From positions 620,001 through 684,000 of the forward strand of contig BLLK01000069.1 of the NCBI GenBank assembly GCA_021927905.1: 64,000 nucleotides of DNA, read 5' to 3'. Below the pieces are notes generated by a model, which saw only the letters and a list, made by a program, of their open reading frames with translations, was not told the origin of the DNA and did no database searches. The DNA is from Chaetoceros tenuissimus. Lineage: Eukaryota; Bacillariophyta; Thalassiosirophyceae; Chaetocerotales; Chaetocerotaceae. The translations under genes and the position numbers were made by a program. Position 1 is the stretch's first letter. Every line of letters starts with the position of its first letter. This document shows, in pieces, positions 20,950 through 31,075 of this stretch.

Positions 20950-21364
20950 ACGAGCGGAGAAAATTTGGGAAATTTGGGACAAGAAACAAAACATGGGCTG
21001 AAATAGACATTCTGTGAAGAACGAAATATAGAATTGAAATAGAGAAATAGAAATGTTTAAAAATAAATTTACTTTGTAAGTACGAAAGTCGTGTAGTTTT
21101 TTAAGTACAAAAAAGGGAACAACTCTTTGTACTCATATTTGGCCATGGATGTTTTCATAATAATATTATATTTATATTTAGAATAGAAATTATAACAAGA
21201 CATTAAGATAGAAGGTAGATTATTGGGTCAGGTTTAGACATCCTTTTTTCCAATGATGAACGCCTTTTTTCGTAGTCGGCGTTGGTCGCTACGTAGCTAG
21301 CTAACAAATCAAATGTAGACGAGACACAACAAAAGATCGAAACATAAACTCTCTCTTCTCATTG
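20950..21364. other. Intergenic, nothing recognised
   Basis: About 415 AT-rich bases between two same-strand genes, with the palindromic CTACGTAGCTAGCTAAC near 21290. No gene is supported. Confidence 0.35.
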
Positions 21365-22562
21365 ATGACACAAAATCATTTGTCAGACCCTCCTATTCCA
21401 ATGGTTACCTTTATCCCTACATCAGCTACAAGCGATACCAACTCTCTAGTGACTCCTCCATTGAGTGTATCGACAGCATCTAGTCTCTCATTCGACCCGA
21501 AAAGATTCGAAGCGATTGACAATTTGATTCATCTCAAAGAACAAGTTTCCACTACACAAGTGACAGTGACATCGACATCTGCCCCTCTCACCCAAGATTC
21601 AGTCGATTCAATCTCATCATTACCATTGCAGTCCTTGACATCTAGTAGCGAGTCTCTCTTGGGCCATGATCGTAGCATATCTGATGGGAAAGTGACGGAT
21701 CTCATCTCAAACACGAATCAAATTGAATTGCAAACTCCAAATGCAAGCAGCTCCTCTCTCCCTGACGAACAATCACAGTCTGCTTGCATTGGTATCTCTC
21801 ATATTCTGACAGCTGCAATGAATATTGAAGCTATGGAGCTTTCTGGAGAAAAGAGAAAGAGATGGAAGAAGCCAGCCAAGACTGTCAAGCAACGTTTCTT
21901 TCTTTCTCCGAGTGCCATTGATGATTCTTCGGATGATGATTCTGAGGTAGAGGAGCTTGTAAGTGCTACTGGAAGACCAAAGAGAAAATCTACTCATAAT
22001 GTCTCGTATGAAATCAAGTATGATGTCAAGGAAGAGCCTGTCAAGAAGAGAGGTAGGGGACGCCCTCGTAAAACTCCTCTCAAGGAAAACGATGGCAATG
22101 CTAATGTTACCACCAAGAGGGGAAGAGGTCGTCCTCGTAAAACTCCACTCAAGGAAGTGGATACCAATGCCAAGAATAAATCTAGTTCAGGGAATAATAG
22201 AAAGAATTCAAAAAAGAAAGTGAATTCCAAGACGAATTCAAAAAAGGGTAAATTGACTTCGTTTGATCAGCGTGTGAATGAATTGGCAAACTTTAAGAGG
22301 AAACATGGTCATATGGATGTGCCGTCTAAATATGGTCCTAATCAACAATTGAGTAACTTTTGTCAGAACTTTAGATACAGCTACGGTATGCATAAGCGTG
22401 GATTGAAACCAATCAGTAAGTTTATGCTTGTACTAAGAATTTTGATGTAAAGTGTTTACACTGACTTTGGATTCCGTACTGGTAGTGCTCGTAAATGATG
22501 AGAGGATTGAGAAGTTGAAAGCTATCGGCTTTGATTTCAAGAATGAAGCAACGAGTGCATAA
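21365..22562 (+). CDS. AT-hook protein with helicase-associated (HA) motif, two exons
   Basis: Exon 1 is 21365-22415 and exon 2 is 22486-22562. The intron (22416-22485, 70 bases) has GTAAGT and TGGTAG ends and restores the frame A|TG. The product is 375 residues. A Ser/Thr-rich disordered N-terminus (about 1-210) is followed by two AT-hooks in a tandem repeat (KRGRGRPRKTPLKE, twice), a Lys/Asn-rich linker, and one C-terminal domain FDQRVNELANFKRKHGHMDV through LSNFCQNFRY to exon 2 NDERIEKLKAIGFDF. That pattern (W/F-x-x-R-x-x-E-L-x-x-F-K-x-K-H-G-H-x-x-V-P) is the helicase-associated domain common in diatom and bacterial proteins. It is likely a nuclear DNA-binding protein. The first ATG is at 21365. 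Confidence 0.75.
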
Positions 22563-22861
22563 GAGTATATTATATGTGACAGTATAAGTGTATAGTCTTG
22601 TTTCCAACGAGGACTTCTTTGAAAGAGTTCTTGAGATGGATGACAATTACTAGGTAGGAAAATATTTTTGCAGAACAAGTCTCGAAAGCTATGTGTAGGA
22701 CTGGTTTTCTATTTTGAGGCGAAGAATTATTTATAATGTGATGAATAGCTATTCTTTGTTGTAGGCATATTGCGAAAAGAATGTAAATTAGTTAGGAAAT
22801 TCAGTAGTATCTTGAAGTCTTTTTCTATTCCTAACTGAAATTCATTTCCCCTTGCTTTCAC
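22563..22861. other. Intergenic between convergent genes
   Basis: About 300 bases of 3' UTR sequence from both sides; no element is recognised. Confidence 0.35.
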
Positions 22862-25133
22862 CTACACCAATCTGGCTTTAGTATTTCTTGTAGCGTTACA
22901 ATTGGTACAATATTTGACAGAGTACTCACAACCATGTAAGAAATTGGTACACCCCTCCTTTGCACATGTTCCAACAATTCTCTCTGGATTCAAACCGATT
23001 GGTGGTCTACTTGGCTTTGGAAATATCAGTCTGGACGCCCATGAGAATGCCTCTTCTATTGTTTCACCATAAGTGAAACGGTATTGAAATCCCTTTGGAG
23101 AGCAATCATTCTTTAGGATATAACGAGCAATTTCAGCTCTGGTCTGAGCTTTCAATAAATTTATCAATTTAATCAACGGATGAGCAAGCTCCATTTTTTT
23201 CGTGCTATCGAAAACTCCCCCAAAGTAAAACGATGGATGAAATGTATGACGCGAACCAAACCTCGTGAATGTTTCTGTACCACTATTACTAAATGCAAAA
23301 TCAGTCTCAATACTTTCCTCAATGTCTCGAATTTCAGGTGGCAGTTGTTGAAATACCAATTGTATCGCATAATCCTGTCGGCATGAAAAACATGAAACTC
23401 TATATTTCTCATCAATCTCCCCGACCTTTTGAATGTCCTGTTTAGACCATTGCCATCTCTTTGAAAAGAATGAAATTCCATCTCCTTCCTCCTTCTCAAA
23501 CATAGCGATGGTATAATATTTTTTTGTTTGTAATCCGTCTCTTCTGTAGCCATCATCTGCTTCACATATTTTACTTCCATAATTACAACAGCAGTATGCT
23601 CTGTTCTCTCTCCACTTATTGTCTTCATTAAGCAAGTTGTCAAAATCATATTCTTCAATTTGTCTCTCAGTACGTAAATTTTGTGATTGCCAAATTTTTG
23701 TTGATTGAGTATCATCAGTAAATCTTTCCATGGAAGGAGGTTTCGATATTTCCAAACCGGAAATATGGCATGCTTTGGGATGAGTGCAGTATGGATCAAT
23801 TAGGTATGGTTGAAATCCGCGTTTGAAATACTTCGTGACACGCTTCTTGTCTGTAAAGTTTCAAAGATAATTGAACATGTGAGGTACAATCTAAATACGC
23901 ATTGGTTCTTGGAAATAGTCACTTACTGCGTTTCTCTTGTAGACAAAAAGGAGTTATCATACAAGTTAGCAATTCCAGAGATAGTAAAGCACGTGGAGTC
24001 ACAATAACGTTGGTGCCATCAAAAGCGCATGCACAACAGCTAATGTCAAAATCAAATAAAGCATCAAACAAATCAGCTCTGTTATCAAGCATGATACATT
24101 GTGTCACTCGTGGCCATCTCTCGGGCAAGTCCTCTTCTTCAATCTCATAACATTGACTGTATTCAAAGATTTTTTCGCCTAGTGTAAAGGTACATGTATT
24201 GTGAGCTACTGCAAAAGCAAACCCCCATGTATCTTTATCTATTCCTTTTTCGAGCATCCCAACCATTTTCTCCGTGTATGATTGTAAATCTCTATTGTTC
24301 CCCCCTACAAAGGAGAAAATATGCTGCAAGACATCACTGTTGTATTCCAAAGAATGCTCCAATTTCTCCATAAGCCTACGAGTATGTGGGGAGCTCTGCA
24401 GGAATATATCTACATCCCCATCTTGAAATGCTTCTTGAAAAGCTGCTAGACAATCCAAAAGTTCATCCATGATTTTCTTCTTCAACTTGAAATACTCTGA
24501 TTCTTTCTCTTCTGAAAGATATTTATCCAGTTTCTTCCCATACTTCTCAAAAATTTGAACAACTTTGGCGTCTCTAAATGCAGTCAAAGTTGCTACAATA
24601 CTGCCACCCATAATTGCTGGTCGAGGAAGATTCGGATCATTTTCATCGACATAGAGTTTGTACCCTACATATGCTTCAAGGATTATTTCAAAATAAAGTT
24701 GGTTAGGAGGAATAGCTTCATACACGATACTCTTCCCATCTCTTAATGCTGTTGTCAAGTGTTTTTTATGACGTTCATATCCATCACATTGAATACGCTG
24801 CAAGTCATTAAAACTATCATCTAAATCCTCAATATCTAGAGAATATGATGGTTTTCTTGTATAAGCCCATAGGTCTCGTTTGAATGCATCTGTAGGAATG
24901 GAACCATCTGTCTTTTCAGAATGCTGATATAGATTCATGAGGTAGTGCGATGACAGATCCAACCGATCATTTTTACTTTTACCATTTCTAGCATTTCTAT
25001 TTTGAAATCTATCCATTCGGATCCGGCTTTCTGTTTGTAGACACCATTGGAACTTTTCACGTTGGGTGAGTGAAGATATGTTTTTTTCTTTTGAAAAGAA
25101 ATTTTTGCTCGTGCAATCTACTTCTGGGATCAT
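22862..25133 (-). CDS. Two-exon protein with C-terminal Cys cluster, unknown
   Basis: Exon 1 runs 25133-23927 and exon 2 runs 23850-22862. The intron (23851-23926, 76 bases) begins GTAAGTG and ends TTTACAG, and joining restores ...QEKRNKKRVTKYFKRGFQ in one frame. The first ATG is 25133; the frame extends four codons further with TTG only. The product is about 730 residues. The first part is helical and acidic (for example PGAMGGSI-like PRPAIMGGSIVATL, KKLDKYLSEEKESEYFKLKK). The C-terminus has a Cys motif C-x4-C-x5-C-x8-C-x2-C (CAKEGCTNFLHGC / CTNC). This gene resembles the MYND-related orphan families of diatoms in layout, but no family can be assigned. Confidence 0.65.
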
Positions 25134-25582
25134 GGTTCTTGCCAACGTTAATAGATGTGTAAATGGATTCTTATCTATATCAAAGATAGATATCTACCAA
25201 GCGAGCAAGTTGAATAGGTATAATAATATATGATTCTTTATGATTGTATTTCCATTTGAAAATTTGAAACGAAAGATCCGTTGCTGCCGTTTTTCAAACC
25301 GAGTCCCATCTTTAGTCGTACTTTGAGGATGAGGGCAGAAGATCATATACGAGTACGTACGTAGTATGAGGAGGGGGGGCTGAAGCGCTGAAGCATAGCC
25401 ACACGAAGAAGCGAAAAGATGTGCCAACTCTCACTCTGATGGATCTATCACCTAATTAAATTGAAATATATATCCAATATATATCAGGAACTAAAGGCGA
25501 CGATAGCTATTTGGACAAGACAGTATTCCAAGTAACCTATCCTTGAAGCTGATTACTGAAAGTTCTCCCAAATACAAGAATA
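25134..25582. other. Divergent promoter region
   Basis: About 450 bases between divergent genes, with TACGTACGTAG near 25354-25364 and ATATATATCCAATATATATC near 25465-25485, the latter an AT palindrome. No gene is supported. Confidence 0.4.
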
Positions 25583-28021
25583 ATGAACGCAAATGAGATT
25601 GAAATAACGTCATCGCAACAGTCATCCATAGATATTTTTACACCGACAACTTATGCTATCAAATGGAACGTTGATAATGGCTCTTCTGTAAGAACAGGAC
25701 AATTAATAGCTACTATATCATCTGCTTCGAACTCGATAGCATCAGTCTCATCGGATAAGAAGGCTTCTAAAATCATACGAGCCAGAAGGATCAAGAGGAA
25801 CATCAAACCAATAAAGACTGATCAAAATGGAACGACCGAGACCGCATACAAGTCAAATCTCGATAAAGACAAGGAAAGCAACACAAATACATCTTCTTCT
25901 TCGTCTAATTTTCTAGGATCTTTGTTGAAAAAGAGTCAGGCGGCGAATGAAAAAGTAAAAGATTCCTTATCTAAATCGACAAAGGGTGAGAAAGCTGAAG
26001 CTTCATCGAAAGTATCATCGGTGGTAGTATCAAGTTCCAATGGAACAAGTAAAGACAAGGGCATGATTGAAATCAGAGCACATTTAGATGGACTTGTGAC
26101 TATTTATAGTATACCTGAACAAAGAGAATTACAAGATAAAAAAATGATGGTGTGTGGAAAGATTGAACCTTGTGATCATCCAGCCATTGTACATGGACTA
26201 TGTGCAATTTGTGGGCAAACTGTTTCCTCTACTAACCCATCGCAATCGACGCAAAATTCAGATAAGGACGCGGATAAAAAGAGAAATAATCTTATTCTTT
26301 CAGGTGGTGTAAGTGTATCCATTTCCTCAGAGTATTCCAAAACAATCACAAACGATAAATCGACATCGTTGCGGTCTTCGCAAAAGCTAAATCTTGTGCT
26401 TGACTTGGATCATACATTATTGCATGCGACGGCTGATAGGCGTGCGCAAGAATATACACTCACTCAGACAGATGTTCGAACGCTTCTTTTACCATTGATG
26501 GAGGGTCACCCTCTTGCACATTTGCAAAATACACAAACGCACCAACCTCATTATGTCAAGTTAAGGCCGCATCTTGCAGATTTTCTATGGAGTTTAAAAG
26601 ATCAATATGAAATATCCATCTATACTGCAGGTACAAGAATGTATGCTGAGAAAATTGCAGATTTAATTTCGCGGCATGTTGTAGATCACCAAATAGGGCG
26701 TGAAAAGGTTGGGGATGGTCAAGGTTGTTTAGATGAAGATCAATTATTGATGTTGAGACAGAATGTAGATCGATTGAAGGAGAGAGTTGCTTGGTATAAT
26801 GCAAAAAAGGAAAGAAAGCAATATGTCCAGGATATGATTGCAAAGGCAGAGAAGGATGCGAAGCGAGAGGAAGAAATGCAGGAGGATATTCCACATATGC
26901 TTGCGGGCAGTGAAATGGAAGAGGAAGAAGTGAAGGAGCCTGCGAAGAAAAGACAAAAACGAGTTTCTTTTGCAGCTACTGTAGAAAACGACGACGGGAG
27001 TAAAGAAGAAATGAGCAAAGAGACTAGAGTTGAAAAAGAAGCCAAAAAGGCCGCTTCTGAGGAAGAGGACGAAGATCCAAATGAAGAGCTTAAAGTTCTG
27101 GAGGAGAAACTTAATCAAGCAGAAAAACTAGAAAGTCGAGTGCAGTCAGTTCGTGCGAAAATTTTTGGAAGTAGAATCATAAGTAGAACAGATGTAGGTG
27201 ACAATGGTCAAAATGTGAAGAGCATAAAACGAATGTTCCCTTGTGGAGGTCAGTTAGCTGCAATTGTAGACGATCGTGAGGATGTTTGGGCAAACTCCTC
27301 AGAGAATTTTGACGGAGGAAGGAAAGGGGAACCACCTGATAACTTATTGTTTTGTCGACCATATCATTGGAAAGCATTTCAGAACTTTGCTGATGTGAAT
27401 AATGCCTCGGGTGAAGACATTACACTTCAGACTGATGGCAACAAAGAAGACGACGAAGTCATGAATGAAACCCATGAAATGCAATTAGTATGGACCAAAA
27501 ATATTCTCGAAGGAGTCCATAGTCGATATTATAGCAAATCAATTTCGGAAGAACATAGAAATAAACTTTCTGTTCCGGGAATTCTTCGAAAAATGCGCCG
27601 AGAAGTGTTTGGTAATATGAAACCTCCAGCAAATGTTGTTCTCAGTGGTTTGGTACCATTGCACAAACAAAATTCAAACGATATGAATAGACCAAGACCT
27701 CATATAATCCGATATACCGAAGCTCTAGGTGCTAAGATATCAAATGACATAAACAATGACATAACACATTGTATTGCGGCCAGAGATGGTACCGACAAAG
27801 TTTTAAGAGCGAGAAAGGTCCAAGGCTGCTATATTGTGAAAGTAAGTTGGCTCATGGAATGTTATTGGAGCATAAGCTTGAGGAGTGTTGATGAGCATCT
27901 GATAGGTCCAAAGCCACCGCAAACAAAGGAGGCACCGAAAATATTACTTGAAGGAAGTGATAGCAGCGAAGACGAGGATGATGACTTCTTTGATGACTTG
28001 GAAAAAGATTTTGAATCTTGA
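25583..28021 (+). CDS. FCP1: FCP1-type RNA polymerase II CTD phosphatase
   Basis: An 812-residue protein. Residues about 10-50 include IKWNVDNGSSVRTGQLIATI, resembling the N-terminal biotinyl-like fold of FCP1. The catalytic FCPH domain starts at about 272 with LVLDLDHTLLHA, which holds the DxDxT nucleophile. It continues through YEISIYTAGTRMYAEKIADL and ends with AIVDDREDVW at about 560. A BRCT domain lies at about 680-775 (VVLSGLVPLHK ... GCYIVKVSWLMECYWS), followed by the acidic end SSEDEDDDFFDDLEKDF, like the TFIIF-binding tail of FCP1. It dephosphorylates the Pol II C-terminal domain to recycle polymerase. It is unusual for a charged insertion of about 165 residues (about 375-535) inside the catalytic domain. 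Single exon. Confidence 0.92.
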   Translation: MNANEIEITSSQQSSIDIFTPTTYAIKWNVDNGSSVRTGQLIATISSASNSIASVSSDKKASKIIRARRIKRNIKPIKTDQNGTTETAYKSNLDKDKESNTNTSSSSSNFLGSLLKKSQAANEKVKDSLSKSTKGEKAEASSKVSSVVVSSSNGTSKDKGMIEIRAHLDGLVTIYSIPEQRELQDKKMMVCGKIEPCDHPAIVHGLCAICGQTVSSTNPSQSTQNSDKDADKKRNNLILSGGVSVSISSEYSKTITNDKSTSLRSSQKLNLVLDLDHTLLHATADRRAQEYTLTQTDVRTLLLPLMEGHPLAHLQNTQTHQPHYVKLRPHLADFLWSLKDQYEISIYTAGTRMYAEKIADLISRHVVDHQIGREKVGDGQGCLDEDQLLMLRQNVDRLKERVAWYNAKKERKQYVQDMIAKAEKDAKREEEMQEDIPHMLAGSEMEEEEVKEPAKKRQKRVSFAATVENDDGSKEEMSKETRVEKEAKKAASEEEDEDPNEELKVLEEKLNQAEKLESRVQSVRAKIFGSRIISRTDVGDNGQNVKSIKRMFPCGGQLAAIVDDREDVWANSSENFDGGRKGEPPDNLLFCRPYHWKAFQNFADVNNASGEDITLQTDGNKEDDEVMNETHEMQLVWTKNILEGVHSRYYSKSISEEHRNKLSVPGILRKMRREVFGNMKPPANVVLSGLVPLHKQNSNDMNRPRPHIIRYTEALGAKISNDINNDITHCIAARDGTDKVLRARKVQGCYIVKVSWLMECYWSISLRSVDEHLIGPKPPQTKEAPKILLEGSDSSEDEDDDFFDDLEKDFES

Positions 28022-28095
28022 TATGTAAAGTAATACTATAGCTAGAGGCATGCTTTACTTTTAAACTGAATATCTTTACAACAAAAAATTTTAAT

Positions 28096-30309
28096 TTATT
28101 TTCTTGCCATCATTTGCTTTTTGCGTGTTCTTGCCAGTCTTTCTCTTGCTCCCTGATCCAACTCGGTCTTCCTTAAACGTATAGACTTTGGAGTTACTTC
28201 AAGAACCTCATCTTCATTCATGTAGCCAATGAGTTCTTCGATTGTATATCTTTTCGGTGGAGGAACGTACATTTTTTCGTCTTTGTTGACTGTACGAACA
28301 TTGCTTGTCTCTTTTGCTCTGACGCAGTTCACCTCTAGGTCTCCAGGACGACTGTTTTCTCCAATTACCATACCAGAATATACAGTCTCCCCTGCTTCTA
28401 TGAACAAAGTTCCACGTTTTGCGATGTTAAATAGTGAGTACAAATTTGCTTTTCCTTGGTCATTTGAAACGAGTTTTCCTTTCTCCACGCCTCCAATGTT
28501 GCCCGCATATTCTCTGTTTTCCAAAAATAGATGATTCACAACAGCCGTACCACGAGTAGCAGTCGCAATCTCACTTGGGAAACCCAATAGTCCACGAGTC
28601 GGTACCTCGAATACTAGGCGAGTTTTGCCGTCAGCAGAATCATTCATTTCTAATAGTAAACCTTTTCTACTTCCTGTCAAAGCTTCGATTACAGTTCCAG
28701 AAAACTCATTCTCTACGTCGATAATCACTTCCTCGAAAGGTTCAAGTTCAACACCAGTGTCAGGGCATTTGGTGGTAATAATCTTTGGTGGGGAAATTGT
28801 CATTTCATATCCTTCACGTCTCATCTCTTCTATCAGGATTCCCAACTGTAGCTCTCCGCGAGCATGGACAACAGATCTTTCTGGATCGAGCTCAGATTTA
28901 GAAACGCTAAGAGTCACGTTGTTATCTGTTTCGCTGTATAGACGGTCACGAACACGAGAACTTGCAACAATAGTTCCTTCTTTTCCAGCGAAAGGCGAAG
29001 TGTTTGCTCCAATTTCCATACTCAACGTAGGAGGATTGATGGGTGGCGTAGAAAGAGCATGGTCAATTGGATTGGACTTGAGTGTTAGGGTATCGCCAAC
29101 AGCAATGGACTCTGGCACACCTGCCAGAGTGACAATGTCACCAGCACACGCAAAACTGTCCTCTAGCTCAGTTCTTGATACACCTCTGTTAACAAACATT
29201 CCTGTTATGTTGCTGCTTTGTAGTGTTGTCTTTTCAATGTCTTCGGTAGACATGTCACGCTGAATAAGTGCTACAGCGTCATTCTTGGAAATCTCTCCCG
29301 AGTAAATACGGCCAGTACATAATCTTCCAAGAAAATTATCACGACCTACAGTGGTGACCGCCATTGCAAATGGTTCCTTGGTATCATCTACGACACCCCT
29401 TGTTTCTTTCACAATAGGTGCAGGAATGTTTTCTAAGATACTATCCAAAAGCACTCTCATAGAAGTTTCTTCTCCATCTACACTTTCAGCACCCTCTGCA
29501 AACTTTCTAGCTACATCAATATCTAATGTTGCCCATCCTGCTTTACCCGAAGCATACACAGTGACATATTCCATTTGTTCGTCATTAGCTCCCAAGTTGT
29601 CAAAAGTCTCTAATAATTCCACTTCTACTTCTCCATCTTCAATTCTCGCCCAAGCATCATCTTTATCACACTTGTTCAAAACTACAATAGGTCTCAAACC
29701 CATCTTCAATGCTCTGCTCAATACATATTTTGTCTGTGCCATAGCTCCCTCAGCTGCATCAACAATTAAACAGACACCGTCAATCATTGTTAAAATGCGG
29801 TCAACTTCACCTGCAAAATCTGCGTGACCAGGTGTATCAACCACATTAATTACTCGATGTTCATCATTCGAGGTGTAGTCTAATCTCGTGACTTTGGAAG
29901 TAATGGTGATACCGCGTTCTCTCTCTAAATCTCCACAGTCCATCACTAAATTATCTGACTTTTCGTTAGATTCTGAAGCACATCTCAAAAGCTCGTCAAC
30001 AATTGTTGTCTTTCCGTGATCTACGTGTGCAACAATTGCGACATTCCTAATGTTTGGCACTGTTCTATTAGGTTCTTCAGAATCAGAAGATGGCTGCGCA
30101 GAAAAATATCGTGCCGTGTTGACGACGCATGGATTGATGAATGAAGATTGTAATGAGTTTGAAAATTGTAATGTACTCAATGCTGCAGTTTGTTTCCATA
30201 GCAACCTTTGAGATTGTGTTTTCACTTCATTATTTGAGAAGAGATTCTTTCGGAAAGATTTACTTGCACCTGAAATGCGTTGGCTCGCACATCTGCGAGC
30301 TGCAAACAT
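28096..30309 (-). CDS. typA: TypA/BipA ribosome-associated GTPase, organelle-targeted
   Basis: 737 residues from ATG 30309. The frame extends 28 codons upstream, but MFAARRCASQRISGASKSFR is a good Arg/Ser-rich, acid-poor mitochondrial presequence. The GTPase domain starts at about 85: NVAIVAHVDHGKTT (G1), GITITSK (G2), DTPGHADF (G3), NKCDKD (G4). EF-G-like domains follow, and the C-terminus is KKQMMARK, as expected for BipA/TypA. The family binds the 70S ribosome and helps large-subunit assembly and stress responses. Lack of a hydrophobic signal peptide argues against the complex plastid and for the mitochondrion. It is convergent with FCP1 with only about 75 bases between stops. Confidence 0.92.
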   Translation of the reverse strand: MFAARRCASQRISGASKSFRKNLFSNNEVKTQSQRLLWKQTAALSTLQFSNSLQSSFINPCVVNTARYFSAQPSSDSEEPNRTVPNIRNVAIVAHVDHGKTTIVDELLRCASESNEKSDNLVMDCGDLERERGITITSKVTRLDYTSNDEHRVINVVDTPGHADFAGEVDRILTMIDGVCLIVDAAEGAMAQTKYVLSRALKMGLRPIVVLNKCDKDDAWARIEDGEVEVELLETFDNLGANDEQMEYVTVYASGKAGWATLDIDVARKFAEGAESVDGEETSMRVLLDSILENIPAPIVKETRGVVDDTKEPFAMAVTTVGRDNFLGRLCTGRIYSGEISKNDAVALIQRDMSTEDIEKTTLQSSNITGMFVNRGVSRTELEDSFACAGDIVTLAGVPESIAVGDTLTLKSNPIDHALSTPPINPPTLSMEIGANTSPFAGKEGTIVASSRVRDRLYSETDNNVTLSVSKSELDPERSVVHARGELQLGILIEEMRREGYEMTISPPKIITTKCPDTGVELEPFEEVIIDVENEFSGTVIEALTGSRKGLLLEMNDSADGKTRLVFEVPTRGLLGFPSEIATATRGTAVVNHLFLENREYAGNIGGVEKGKLVSNDQGKANLYSLFNIAKRGTLFIEAGETVYSGMVIGENSRPGDLEVNCVRAKETSNVRTVNKDEKMYVPPPKRYTIEELIGYMNEDEVLEVTPKSIRLRKTELDQGARERLARTRKKQMMARK

Positions 30310-30665
30310 GATGTTGTAATTAATGTCGAGGGTATAAGGATAAACAATACAAGTAATGGAGGAAAATACTCTCTGATTCATCAAAAAATGCACAAGAAGA
30401 GGCGAAGAAAATTTTCATTTCAGTGGTTCTCAAAGTGATTATTAATTTAGTATTTAGACATCTCGTGATTAATTCATTATGATACCCCATCATGTAGGTA
30501 GATGATGTCATAAGGCTTCTCCTTTTCTTTTTTTTTTAACAAATATTCTTTTTGCACTAGTACTTCTACTCGTACCTAAAAAACTGTGATGATCGTAAAA
30601 CTACAAGAAATATAAAAGCTAATAAATACTATATAGAACAACTGCCAACAATTTTCAGAAAAAAG
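30310..30665. other. Divergent promoter region
   Basis: About 355 bases. TATAAAAG at 30611-30618 lies about 50 bases before the small ORF at 30666, and TGATGTCATAAGG near 30506 resembles a CRE/bZIP half site. Confidence 0.35.
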
Positions 30666-30905
30666 ATGGAGAATCCTCAGACAGCAAACGAATTTGAAGT
30701 TGAAGAGAGTACCCACGGAAAAGTAGAACCTTTTTCTAATCTCTACAAAGATATCCAAGAATTTGATCGTGACACCGACATGAAGAATATATGCTCTGAT
30801 ATTAATAGAGAAAAGGGAGGATTTTCTTTGAAAGAAAAGATTCAAGATTGCACTTCGTTTTACTATACATGTAAAAGTTGGGCGCAAAATTTCGGTAGAA
30901 TTTGA
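30666..30905 (+). CDS. Small acidic ORF, unknown
   Basis: A 79-codon frame from ATG 30666, with protein-like composition: NEFEVEESTHGKVEPFSNLY, charged middle, and a C-terminus with two Cys (DCTSFYYTC). A TATAAAAG box sits about 50 bases upstream. No family is recognised. It could be a real small gene or a chance frame. Confidence 0.35.
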   Translation: MENPQTANEFEVEESTHGKVEPFSNLYKDIQEFDRDTDMKNICSDINREKGGFSLKEKIQDCTSFYYTCKSWAQNFGRI

Positions 30906-31075
30906 AGTTGAATAGAACGTCCTATGGTGATGTCTAGTGCTTTGCCTACGTCTAAAGCTAATACCTCTGCTGTCAATCTAGAGGTACAGGAACTATCTAT
31001 TCGTGTTGTATAATATTTGTAATTCAATAATAAAAATCATTGCTTTACAAACAAGAGTTAGTTTGATTGGAATTT

